Source of the DNA: Theristus sp. LFF4_11
Taxonomy: Eukaryota; Nematoda; Chromadorea; Monhysterida; Xyalidae
Assembly (NCBI GenBank): GCA_030248135.1
Contig: JASANC010005246.1
Location: 1-64,000 of the forward strand
Direction: 5' to 3'
DNA length: 64,000 nt
The translations under genes were made by a program, and so were the position numbers. The notes below the pieces were generated by a model. That model worked only from the letters and a program-made list of their open reading frames with translations. It searched no databases and was not told the DNA's origin. Below are positions 10,861-21,996 of the stretch, piece by piece. Positions within the stretch are counted from its first letter, which is position 1; every line of letters begins with the position of its first letter.

Positions 10861-11707
10861 ATTACATACCGGAAAAAAAAAGAGATAGAAAAATAAGTAA
10901 CACTGTTTTCAGAATAGGTTTTTCGTGTCTACAGCGTATGAAAAGTAGTCGGATAAAAATTTTTTCGCGGCTCCAAGCACAACTTTGGGTGTTCGTTTCG
11001 TGTGCACAGAACCAAGTTTGTGGCTTATACTATGCTCGCTGGAGGAAGCGAGCAAATTTGAAAAACGCGCGCGAGAGGATAACGGCTCATATAATGCGTG
11101 ATGCGCTGTCCGCTCGCTGACGCTCGCTCGCGCATCCGCATGATTTACATCCGCCACTGTTTTCTGCAACGAAAATTACGCTCTGTTGCGGAAATTTTTT
11201 ACTATCCTGCTGCTGCTGGCTATCGATCGTGCAAACATTGACTGTGGACGTACACGACTACACACGACAATAAAATTGGTTGCTGCTTACGCACAAACTA
11301 CACTTACGCATATACTTCAGGCTGCATACGTCTAAAACATTATCAATAAAGCGACAAGGATACTTGCCAATTTCCACGGCCTTTTTTCATTTTTAAAAAC
11401 TGTGTTTCATTCACGAACCAAGTGTTACTCAACCAAAAATGTTGTGGTTTTGTGCAGCAACAACGTTATACAAAATGCAAACATGAGTTTTGGACTTGCA
11501 CAATGCGACAGGACGTGCTTCCTCGTCGTTTTGGATGTTCATGAACAAGTTTGATGCAGCGCGTTTCTCGCTCAGCCAAACATGCCGTTGATTGGGCAAA
11601 AAGCTACCAACCGAAATCAAAGGCGCCTCGAAAGCGTAAGCCTCTGCCTCTTTCTTCAGAAGCACATTCACTGCTCTTGGAATTTTAGCGGTTATCAATT
11701 TTATCAG
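10861..11707. other. 5' region of TRPM, first exon(s) not resolved
   Basis: I could not place the initiator exon of the TRPM gene here. Candidate short frames with ATG are at 11538 and 11582, but neither gives a clearly conserved TRPM N-terminus. No repeat was recognised. Confidence 0.4.
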
Positions 11708-14700
11708 GCAATCAATCACGAGTTGCTTGAACGACAATCATGCGAATACGTGCAGTCAGCGTTCCAACGCAAGGAATGCCGAGCATTTGTGCCCTGTGGA
11801 ACTGGCACCGGCAGAAAGTATGCATGGCACGTTGCTCTGAAAACAACTTTATTTAAAAAATCTCTTTAAACTTCTAAAAACCTACATATTTCATCGTTTC
11901 CAGTGCAAAGGTGCTATGCCACTGCGGTGCACCGCTGGAAGAGCATGGCAAAGGTTGCAAAGTATACGACGTAAGTCACTTATTTTGTGAGCAGTACTCA
12001 TGCAAAAAAAAACTGTTGCGTTGTATTTTGGTGTTTTGATTGTTCACTATTGAAGAGTGGCACGGAAACGTGGTCGGAAGCACGGCTGGCACGAATGCCA
12101 ACGAACGCCTTTGGTCGGGTGTCATTTCAGCCATGCACTGATGGATGGCGGAAACCAGCAAAGGTATGCAATAAATGCATTGCTGTGAAGACGCAGCTTT
12201 CCTGCACAGAATGCATGCATCAACTGCACGCGTGCGCAATCAGCTAGTTGTATAAAACTGTAAATGAACATATTTGGTGCTCCTTTTTAGACCAAGTAAT
12301 ATGCTGAAAATTTTAAAACATTCTCTATCTCAGTACGTGCGACTGGCGGATGACACGCCAATGGATAAAGTGGTGAAACTGATGCTCGAGCACTGGCGTC
12401 TTGAGGAACACTGTGGGAAGCCGGACATGGTGCTGTCGATTATGGGCAACGCAAGGCAGCTGCAGTACAGGGCGACCAGCAAAACCGAACTCTTTCATCA
12501 GGGACTGTTAAAGGTCGGGAGTTTGTAGGGTCTGTTTGGTTTTTGTTGTGATGTAAATGGGTATACTTTTTGAAGGCTCTTGAGACAACTGGTGGTTGGC
12601 TGCTAAGTGACGGAATCAATGTCGGCGTGGGTCAGGCCATTGGAAACTTTGTGCGTCAAGGGCAAACTCTGAACTGGCATTACTCGGAGGACCGTGTTGG
12701 ATTGGACGATCGTATCAAATGTATCGGTATTGCGCCATGGTCAAACGTGCGCAATTCGCCGCAGTTGATCAACAAATCAAACGATGTAAGTTGAGTTCTT
12801 TTGAATTTTCTTTTGAAGGAAAATAGAGATAGGAAAAAAAGATGAAAATAGAGAAAACACATACCGCACCGCACATATAGTCTCTGGGTCTCTGCCGACT
12901 ACCGACTCGTGATGGTTGTAATATCTGTGGTTGAAATGAAATAGACATGCGCATCCATGTATACCTCTTACAGAAACAATCTTCTGTGGATATGAGCAGT
13001 GATGATATCACAAAATCGGTAAACCACGTGGTTTCAAGAACTGTCCAGTTTTGGGTGATGGTGGCTTCAACATATCAAAGCTTTTCAGAATCACAATCTA
13101 CCCTCAAACGCACACGCACAAAAAAACCCGTCAGCATCATCCACGTGCAAATTTGCAACTTGTCTTTGCTTCAGCGTCTTCATCACGTCAGCTACGTCGT
13201 TGAGAATCTGGTGCAGAGCGGCGATCCGATCTCGCTGAATCCGGACCACACGCACTTCCTGCTGGTGGACGACGGCTACCGCCAGGCGGACAAGTACTCG
13301 GCCGGCTACACGGCGTTTCGCGCGCGACTGCAGCGTGCCATCGCGGCGCCGGCGCACGACGGCGGCATGGGCGTGCCGCTGATCTCGTTGTTGATCGAGG
13401 GAGGCCTCGGCTCACTCTGGCAGCTGCTCGACTCGATCAAGGCGGGCATGCCGGCGCTCGTGTGCGACGGCAGTGGTCGTGCCGCCGATCTGATTGCGGC
13501 CACGCAGCGCAGCTACGACGCCGTCAAGTTGGCGCACAATGCTGAGATAATCGTTTGAAAAACTGCGCGCTTGAACATGTTGACGCGACCTCGATCGCTT
13601 TTCCAGAGCATGTTCTGCGGCCGAACAAAAGGAGAAGATGCAGACACTTCGAGCGGAAGCACTGAAAGGCATCACCAAGATGCAAGATCGATCGCCCGAT
13701 TGGCGGTTGCCGGTCAGTTTGGCGACAATGGCGGACACGTTGGTAGACGTCTGCAAAACAGGACTGGTCGGTTGCGCCTGCTGATTGCCTGCAGTTCAAC
13801 TGAATGACTTTTTCTTTTTTTCCATCAGATCACCACGTTCAGCCTGTCTCGTGACGCCGACATTGATTTGGTCGTGTTCAAATTGTTGATCAGTGTGAAG
13901 AAACTCGACTTGGCCGCTCAACTAGAGCTGACCGCTCAATGGAACCGAGCCGATTTGGCCGAACAACTGGTCGTGTCCGATCCGGATTTCAAATTATCGG
14001 TGAGCGATGGTTTTTGTCCATAAACGCCGTGTCCGGCGTTTTTTAGGTGTGAGTTTGGGGCGCGAGGCGGAAACCACGCTCTGAGCAATATTCACGCCGC
14101 CTTCAAGCTTAGCTTCCTCACCGCCTGCGTCCCGGTTCATTCATCTTGAAATATCAATGCATTTGTTGTTTCTGTTTCTGTTCTCCAGAAAACACAGCTT
14201 TTCCACTTGATTTACTGTGCGCTGGTCGACAATCAGACCGAGTTTGTGCAAATGTTCATTGAGCACGGTTTCGCAATCGACGAATTTCTCACGCCGCAGC
14301 GGCTGTTGTCACTGTATCGTGACACGGTAAGAGGGATTTTTTTCGGAACTGTAACCGAACTTGTAAGCAACCAAGCCAGTGACATGCAACACAAATGTCT
14401 TTGACGTTCCCTGATTATTCAGGTTGACAACGGTCACTATCTGTGGGCGATCGCTGGATTGAAGCGAACCGATCCATTGAACGCGCTCAATCTGCAGCAC
14501 ATTGCGAATGTCTGCAGAAAGATGGCAAAACGAAGCAGTTTTGTTGGCTATGATGCGCCGGTTGAGGAACCAATTCAAAACGACCTCAATGATGGGCAAA
14601 ATGACCGGGTTCATGTGAACGTTACCAATGAACAGTCGCAGGCTTACCGATTCGCTAGGCCGTATCAAGAACTGCTTGTGTGGGCGATTTTACTCAATCG

Positions 14701-17700
14701 GTTTGTGCATCGCAAGCTTTTCCGCACGCGTTTTTTTTTGTGTGTGAACTGGTTGGTTTTAAAAAGTTCATACCGGAGCCTATGGCGTGCTAGTCGCTCT
14801 AAACAGCAACAATGTCTGATTGAAAGCATAGCATATGAGGATGTGCTAGCTTCAAACTGTTTGTTTCCAATTCCAGCGATTCAATGGTGTCCCTGTTCTG
14901 GAACTACGTGGACGAACCGCTGATGTGCGCTCTGATTGGAGCGCTGATTTGCTACAAAATGGCAAAAACGACCGATTCGGACATTTTCGTCATTGACGAC
15001 GACATGCGCCGGATGAAGTTGTCAGTTTCCATTTCTACGACAAAAACCGTTTAAAGTTAGTTTTTTTGAAATCCGCAATAATTTCAAAATTACAAGTTTC
15101 CAGAAAGCTCGAAGGCTTTGCGGTGAAGCTGATCAACGAGGCGTTCGTGGCGGATGCCGTGAAAGCAACGTTCTTGATTCACCGCCGGGCGCCGATGTGG
15201 AGCTATCTGAACAGCATGCAGATTGGAAAACTTGGCAACATGAAGGTCGCTCTTTTAATTTGTAGCTCTCCCCTCCCCACTGGTTTTTAGAAACCCGGAA
15301 GGTACCAAACTCCTGTGGCTTTGTGCAGAGTTGACTGACGCTGAGCGTTTCGAGCACCAATGACCTCGCATCGCCCTTAGCGATGTTCTAATGTATTGAT
15401 GAAACATTCTCAGTTGCAATGTTTTTCAGTCGTACATCGCAACCGCGTGCGTTCAACAGGCGATTTTTCGACGATGGAAATCGGACACGGACATTTCAAT
15501 GATGGAGCTGATCAAATGCAACCTGCTCGTGTTTCCCATCTTCAATTTGAACATGCCCGAACGCAGCGACGGGCTGTTCGCGATGAAATTCAGCGCCGCA
15601 CGATCCGTACGCAGCAGAGTGGCACCAGACAGGGCGGCGTCGACGAAAGCGAAACCGCAAGAGCGGCAGCTGATATCAGCAAAAGACGAGCACAATGTTC
15701 AGTTCAATGGTGCGTCATACTATGTAGAAAAAGCTTTTCAGTGTGAGTGGAATCATCTCCGAACTACTGAATTGAAAAATGTCTTGTCAGACTCGGATCT
15801 ACGTCGTCGACAGCCAATCAAGCAGATCTCACGATGTCAGAAACTGCAGCGCTTCTATTCTGCGCCAGCCGTCAAGTTCACAAATCACATGGTAAACCAG
15901 TATTCTTAACATCGATTTGTGCAATACGCAAATGCAACTGTGCACGTACCCCTGTTGTTGTTGTTGTTGGGATTTTTAGGCGATGTTTTTAGCCAGGGCT
16001 AACCCAGAGAAGCGTACAGAACGCCATTGAGTAGGGCGCCCATCGAGTTTTCTCTGTCATTACGTGCCTATACACCCCTCGGCGGGGCTCGATCCCCCGA
16101 GCGCACTGACTGTAGTCTAAGGCACTACCACCAGGCCACGAGGGTGACGTGACCCCTGTGCGCTTAAAGTGTTTTCAATGCGATCTGCTTCACTTTTCCA
16201 GTTTTTCTACGTGCTCTACCTCATCGCTTATTCGCTCACCATTCTTTTCTATTTCGACTTTGCACATGTGTCAAAGATGGAGGTGCTCATCTACGTCTGG
16301 CAGCTAGCATTCATCCTGGAGTTGATCAGAATCGTTGGTGTCGTTTCAGTCATTGCATGTATCCGTTATGCATAAATTGCTCACTACCAACCAAGTGTCA
16401 CGGTTTTTATTCAGGTCATTTCTCAACCTTCCGCAAAACTGAAGGGTAAACTGCGCGATTTTGCGCGCCATTTCATGCTAAAAGTTGAAGCATCGGGTCT
16501 ATTTCTTTCTGTGAGTTTACGACAGATATGACACCATTGAAAAATTTGTTCCATTAAAATGTCAACTATATTGTCAATTTTTTACGTTCTGCGACTCAAT
16601 GCGTTTGCAAACCTGGAAAGTAACTAGTTTCAATCTTTATAGGCAATTCACAAATGGCAAAGTGACCCGGCACTATTTAGAGGACTCGGATCATTTTTAC
16701 CAATTTTGAACTCCCGCATCATGCATGAAACTGTTCATCTGTCTATGCGCACATTGAGTCTCGGGTGCAAAAGAAAAAATCATATCAATGCCTGATGCTC
16801 AGGTGCTAGCATTTTCGTTGCGTTTCACGGACGCGACATTTCCAGTGGCACGACTGTTGATGAGCATTGCGTTGGTGCCCTACTGTTGTCTGCTGTTCAA
16901 GATCCACATGTCCAACAGTTATCTCGGTCCAAAAGTGATGGTCATCAAACGCATGGTCAGTTTTGGAAAAAATCAGCAGATTTTCTCGGACTGTGAAATT
17001 CAGTGTTTCACGCGAATGAGTTGTCATGATGTGCTCGTTCGACCAGATGTGGGACATGGGCATGTTCCTGACGGTCGTCGCCGTGTTCTTCGTGTCCTAC
17101 ACAGTGGCGTCCATGGCGCTGGTGAATGCGTCACGCAGCTTCAGTCTCGGCGGGGTGCTCAGTCAGATGCTGCAGCGCGGGACCTGGGATATCTTTGGAG
17201 AACTGAACGATGACGCAACCACTGGTGAGAGCATTATTTTTTTAACTGTCACCACTTTAGCTACTTTAATGTCACAATCACAAATTCAGCTGCTCTTCGT
17301 GAAGTGCCATAATCAATTACGGCCAGTTCAACGCACAGCCAATCATAAGGTACAGAGACATTGAAGTGCAAAATCGGTTTCGTATATTTCAGGCGCCATA
17401 CCGGGCTGCACGAACGGCACGCAATCGTCATTCGACTGCATTTTGCGCAGCTACCCCATTCCAATCATGCTCACCATTTACCTCCTATTCGGCAACGTTC
17501 TACTAATGAACATGCTCATTGCTGTTTTCACGTGAGCGTGAGCTGAAACGTATATACGAAAAGTTGTAAAACTTCAGGAAGTTCAATTTGATAACATATT
17601 TCAATTTTTTTTTTCAGAAATGTTTTCGAAGAGGTACAAGCGAACGGCGAGCACGTATGGAAATACCAGTGCTACTATTTGCTGGATGAGTTTGATCGTG

Positions 17701-18194
17701 CCAAGCCGTTGCTGCCAGCTCCATTCATCATTTTCAGTCTTGTCTGGCGAAGCCTGAAATCTGTTGTGGACAGATGGAACTGCTGTGCACCGATCGACCC
17801 GTTGGCACAGTACAGGAAACGTAACAGAAACACACTTTTTTACCGCAATTGTCTTTTTTGCGTTTCAACGGTTCATCCGCATGTCTTTTTTATCGTTTTC
17901 AGTAAAAGTGTTCGGTTGCACGTTGAACGAAAATGAAATTGAATACCTGGAAGTGTTCGAGCAAGTGTGCCGTGGCAATTGCCTCAGGGCTGAGCGTAAG
18001 CAGGCGTCTGAAAGCCTGCAAAACACTGTCGCTAACCTACAGAAAACGTTCGTAACTCTTTTCACGCAACTCTTTTGTCATAAAATACTTTTCTTGTTTT
18101 CGTATGGCGTGTTTTTTTCTTCTTCAGAGTGTCGGACAATTTGGAAGCAACAAAATTGGTGCAAGAAGAAGTGCAGAAACGTGCAAAACGATAG
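11708..18194 (+). CDS. TRPM (melastatin-type TRP) cation channel, 5' end incomplete
   Basis: Tetrameric cation channel of the plasma membrane. Exons in one frame: 11708-11817, 11904-11970, 12056-12163, 12334-12513, 12576-12785, 12974-13018, 13175-about 13540, about 13600-13770 (junctions uncertain), 13829-13999, 14189-14326, 14423-14700, 14877-15020, 15104-15245, 15430-15742, 15791-15891, 16202-about 16340, 16415-16510, 16643-about 16755, 16803-16955, 17047-17224, 17393-17531, 17618-17820, 17903-18047, 18128-18194. The N-terminal melastatin homology region is clear (THFLLVDDGY, ALVCDGSGRAADLIAATQ). In the membrane part, LGPKVMVIKRM precedes S5, the pore segment is GTWDIFGELNDDATT, and S6 is LLFGNVLLMNMLIAVFTNVF. 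The TRP helix region (VWKYQCYYLLDEF ... LLPAPFI) and a short coiled coil end the protein. There is no C-terminal kinase or NUDT9-like domain. Assignment to a particular TRPM paralogue is not possible from this view. Confidence 0.93.
15280..15325 (-). repeat. Fragment of the GGTACCTT dispersed repeat in a TRPM intron
   Basis: On the minus strand this reads CAGGAGTTTGGTACCTTCCGGGTTTCT, matching the core shared by 7595-7680 and 8752-8846. It lies in the intron between the exons ending at 15245 and starting at 15430. Confidence 0.5.
15974..16148 (-). repeat. tRNA-derived SINE, copy 2
   Basis: On the minus strand the first 70 bases look like a tRNA: an A box within GTGGCCTGGTGGTAGTGCC and a B box GGATCGAGCCCCG. 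The body matches the copy at 1063-1243, and a (CAA)n-type tail lies at the far end (TTGTTGTTGTTG at 15955-15969 on the plus strand). It lies antisense in a TRPM intron just upstream of the exon starting at 16202. Being closer to consensus than copy 1, it is the better example of the family. Confidence 0.8.
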
Positions 18195-19046
18195 CAAAAA
18201 CTTTATAAAACATTTTTTTCCGACCGATTTCTGATTCCGATAACTTTTCAGAAGTTTCTGATTTGTTTGTTCTGTTTTTCCAAGACGCGAATAAAATACA
18301 AAAAACAGCATGCGTGGTCTGTTTTGGAATTTGAAAAACAACAAAGTCAGAATTATGTTTTGGAATACAAAACGGCAATGGTACGGAGTACAATAAAATG
18401 AAGATTACAAATGGTACGCATCAATTTAAGTGATGGACTGGACACACTAGCAAAAAAAATACATGGCGGAAAGCTCATTTGTCACGAAGGATCAACGAAA
18501 ATTAAAAAAAAACGTGCTGTTCTCGTTGTATAGATTTTGAACATTTGGTGCCATTTTGTCTGAAAAGGCACTGAAAATTTTTTAGTCAAGTTCAAAAGCA
18601 GTCACTGTAGTGAATTATCCAAAACAATTGAGCGTCTTGGTTTTCAGACCCATAATGCAAATGACATTTTATTCGTTTGCTGTACGATTGTTATTGTCTT
18701 TTCTTTTTTGCGGCTCCGAAAGAATAAACCCAATCTAAAAAAAATTTGCTTCAAAAAGTGTGTGTATTTCAAACATCAGTAAAAACAAGCCGGAATCGGA
18801 AATTTGAGCAGCGTCCCAGATTTTTTAGAAGTTGCCAGCAGTGATAACTCAATTTTTTTTCTTGCCGCACAAGACTCTTTGTGTTGCAGTGTGCGAATGT
18901 TTACTGAGATCTTTCAACCAAATGTTGATTTAGTTTACTTCATCCTGCTTCAGCCAGGAAACGTCAAAATGTACCATACTGCTTTGAAAGCCCCTAGCTT
19001 CATTGGAGTTCTCAGTTCGTCCAGTTTCTGCCTGTCTTTATGTAGA
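18195..19046. other. TRPM 3' flank and MscL upstream region
   Basis: AATAAA words at 18290 and 18724 could serve TRPM polyadenylation. No gene is supported: the long frame 18804-19337 crosses a MITE and has no recognisable domain. Confidence 0.4.
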
Positions 19047-19048
19047 TA

Positions 19049-19272
19049 CAGTGGCTGCCAAAAGTTGGAAACCCCTGCGTGCGCTGCATATCGCGCATTC
19101 TTGCGTTATTACTGTGCACATAAGCAAATATTTTTGATTTTTAGAACCAGCAATTGTTGTGTTCATAAAAACAAAGCTAGCGTGTGTTGGGGACAGACGC
19201 ACAATAAAAGCACGCATATACCACCGCACACACACGCGCGCATGAGGGTTTCCAAACTTTTGGCCGCCACTG
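19049..19272. mobile_element. Tc1/mariner-type MITE (224 bp)
   Basis: The inverted ends CAGTGGCTGCCAAAAGTTGG and CAGTGGCGGCCAAAAGTTTGG are each flanked by TA (19047-19048, 19273-19274), the Tc1/mariner target. It lies directly upstream of the first MscL gene, ending 71 bp before its start codon. Confidence 0.85.
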
Positions 19273-19343
19273 TATTTCTTAAACTCCGTATTCAGTTGGT
19301 AAAGGTTTGGCGCATGAAAAAAATAATAAAAAGATAAAACCGC

Positions 19344-20362
19344 ATGCCACCGGCCGCTGCAACGGCTGATGAGGTCGCCGCCAACGCCCGCCGCGGCCTG
19401 TCCGCGGTGCAAAAGGGCGCCTGCGGGGTGTTCAATGACTTTCGAGAGTTCATCCTACAAGACGAAGTCGTCAACCTTGCCGTTGGCATCATCATTGGCA
19501 CAGCGTTCGTGGAAGTGGTCAATTCAGCCGTCAAGGATCTGTTCACGCCCGTGTTGGCGCTGTTCGGCAGTGGCGGCAATCTCGATGAATTGTTTCTGAT
19601 GTTGAGAAGGGGCAATGGTGAGTGCGGTTTACTGCAGAAAAAACTCTGAAAATTATCTCAAAACTATGTACTTGCCACTAAAGTTTGCACTGCACCAGGT
19701 GGAGGTGAACTCAATTTTAGCAGCAACTTTCACAACAAAGAAATACCGGTAGTATATAGCGTTTCCCACGTGCGTTCCGACGAATCCGGTGCTTGCATTT
19801 CCAACCGAAATATTAATGACACGATTATGTGTTGTAATTTTTACGCCCCGGTTTCCCCTGAATGTAAGTGCGGAAAGCGCAGTTTAGCAACGGTTTCTCA
19901 CTGAAGACGCATTTCTTTTTCTCATCTCTTTAAATCGACATCCAAAGGCCTCCAGAAGGAAGCCAGCAACTGCATTCAAGACAAACTTCAGGAACCGGTT
20001 CATACGAGACCCTGGAGGCGGCGAAGAAAGCGGGCGCCGTGACGCTCAGCTACGGGCGCTTCTTTGAGTCCATTCTGAACTTTCTGATCATTTCATTTTG
20101 CGTGTTCATTGTCATAAAGTTTGTCACATTTCTGAAGAGCGGCCCAAAAGACAATGATGACGACGAAAGAACGGAGTGCCCGAAATGCAAAGAATCTGTG
20201 AAGTTCGGAGCAATCAGATGCCCACACTGCACCGCAGAGCCTCTGGATTTGCCAGAAAAAGAGCAAAAAGAGCCGACGCCAGCTTCGTCACCGTTGAATG
20301 CCCCGGCTAACCTGAAACTGTTCGTGCAGAAATCTGTCGCCAAAAGCGCATCGTTGCTGTGA
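19344..20362 (+). CDS. mscL: Large-conductance mechanosensitive channel MscL, copy A, with C-terminal zinc ribbon
   Basis: MscL forms a homopentameric, stretch-gated pore that releases solutes on osmotic downshock. Two exons, 19344-19617 and 19992-20362, joined in phase 1 with GTGAGT donor and TTCAG acceptor, encode 214 aa. N-terminal helix and TM1: DFREFILQDEVVNLAVGIII then GTAFVEVV, aligning with the family FREF...VVDLAVGVIIGAAF; the periplasmic-loop region follows. TM2 is YGRFFESILNFLIISFCVFI. After TM2 comes CPKCKESVKFGAIRCPHC (C-x2-C-x10-C-x2-C), a zinc-ribbon-like tail that I recall from some bacterial MscL proteins, then a proline/alanine-rich end. Bacterial MscL is about 135-150 aa, so this one is extended at both ends. 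Codons and splice sites resemble neighbouring animal genes. Subcellular site in an animal cell is unknown. Confidence 0.93.
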
Positions 20363-20840
20363 TTCACATGAGATATGATATGCATCAATATTTACGTTTG
20401 CGGCTGCAAATTGCAATCAAGATGACTGAGCAATCAACGATCAAATTTCAACCAATCAAGATTTCTTTATGTTGTTGGTAATTGGCGGTGCCAAGCTGAT
20501 GGATCGTTTGTTGTGTGCCGCGCTAGAGCCACTGCGTTCAGAAAAAAGTTTCGGCAATTGTTGTTTGTACGTTCTACAAATTGGAAATCAATAAAAGTGT
20601 AAAAACTAGCTCAGTTGTGACTTTTTTGTCCATAATTGCCACTGATTATGATTCCACCCAGCATCAGAAAAAAAAATTGCAACGCAATTATTGTAGCGAT
20701 CATTTTCCAGAATTGTTTTCAGCACTTCAAATCATATGCTGTCCCATGCCTTCAAAAACATTACGGTTTGGTTTGCAGAAAATATGACAAAGACTTTCCA
20801 AGCAAGATTTCTGCTCGAACGCAAGCCAACCTCCTAAACG
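20363..20840. other. Spacer between the two MscL genes
   Basis: About 480 bp, containing AATAAA at 20589 as a possible polyadenylation signal of copy A. The ORF at 20581-20787 has no recognisable content. The upstream part of copy B's promoter must lie here. Confidence 0.4.
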
Positions 20841-21555
20841 ATGCTCAACCGAGCTGGCCGTGGTCTGTCCGCTGTACAGAAAGGCGCCTGCGGAGTGTTG
20901 CACGACTTCCGTGAGTTCATCCTCCAGGACGAAGTCGTCAATCTTGCTGTGGGCGTCATTCTGGGCACAGCGTTCGTCGAAGTCGTCAACTCGGTGGTCA
21001 GAGATTTGGTTACGCCCGTGTTGGCGCTGTTCGGTAGCGGCGGCAACCTTGAGGAGCTGTTCATTGTGCTACGAAGTGGAAATGGTTAGCGGACTTTGGT
21101 TGGCTCATTTAGGATCACAGTTCGAAATTGGAGTTTCACAGCGTTTTTTTGCGAGCAAAACAAACCGGAATCGAATGATAGCAAACAGTTGTGCGGCTGT
21201 TTCAGTGAGCGGTCCATACACAGCGGCGGCTGAGGCGCGTCGAGCGGGTGCCGTGACGCTCGGCTACGGGCGCTTCCTCGAGAGCGTCGTCAACTTTCTG
21301 ATGATCGCCATCTGTGTGTTTCTGGTGATCAAAATCATCATGACACTCGCTAAAGGACGAAACGCCGATGTCGCTCGCACCGAATGTCCAATGTGCAAAG
21401 AGCCCGTGAAACGGTCGGCGATTCGCTGCCCGCACTGTGCCGTCGAACCGTTGAACTTGCAAGAAATTGAGCACGAGTCTGAGTTGACTGCATTCACTGA
21501 TGAACAGCGCAACAAGAACAAAGCGTCTTCATCGAAGAAAAGCTTGTTCGCGTAG
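20841..21555 (+). CDS. mscL: Large-conductance mechanosensitive channel MscL, copy B, with C-terminal zinc ribbon
   Basis: Tandem paralogue of the preceding gene. Exons 20841-21084 and 21206-21555 (GTTAGC donor, TTTCAG acceptor) join in phase 1 at the same codon as in copy A and give 197 aa. TM1: DFREFILQDEVVNLAVGVIL then GTAFVEVVNSVV; TM2: YGRFLESVVNFLMIAICVFL. The ribbon is CPMCKEPVKRSAIRCPHC, and the tail is basic and serine-rich rather than proline-rich. The N-terminus is shorter than in copy A; the start is the first ATG that keeps the conserved GRGLSAVQKGACGV block. The intron is 121 nt against 374 nt in copy A. The two genes may act as subunits of one channel (inference). Confidence 0.93.
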
Positions 21556-21996
21556 AAACCCGATCGCTAAGCGCTTTCATTATTCTGTTTCCACTTTTCA
21601 TTACTAAACTCGTGTGGTATAAACGGGAAGATTACCATCATGATTTGATGCGAATGATGCAGTATTTATGTTGATCAATGTTTTGCATGTCAAAATGCCC
21701 AATGATATGAGTAATGTGGAATCGATAACGAAGACAAAGGTGAAAATGCACGTTCCTAATGGGATCATCGGATAAAAACATTGGGTACAACAGACAACAA
21801 GACTACATTGTACAACCGGCACAGGACCACACAACGACAAAACACAACACAACAAGCAGTAACAACAAACACTTGCACAATGTTGTTTTATTCGAGAGCT
21901 TTTTAAACTTGAATTTCGAAATGCATACAGTGTTCGTTGATTTTTTTCTGGAATTGATCACAAATTGAAACGCTCCGCCGCACTTTCCATTGTTGC
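21556..21996. other. Convergent intergenic region between MscL B and the neuropeptide gene
   Basis: Genes on both sides end here, so the region should hold both 3' UTRs. No gene or repeat recognised. Confidence 0.4.

Noticed and set aside
13188..13503. Minus-strand GC-rich frames opposite the TRPM N-terminal exon
   Set aside because: They are shadows of the TRPM exon 13175-13540, whose product matches the family.
18804..19337. 177-codon open frame as a gene
   Set aside because: It runs through a TA-flanked MITE (19049-19272) and has no domain-like content.
19344..21555. MscL genes as bacterial contamination
   Set aside because: Both are interrupted by introns with canonical borders at the same codon, and the animal genes on each side are continuous with them.
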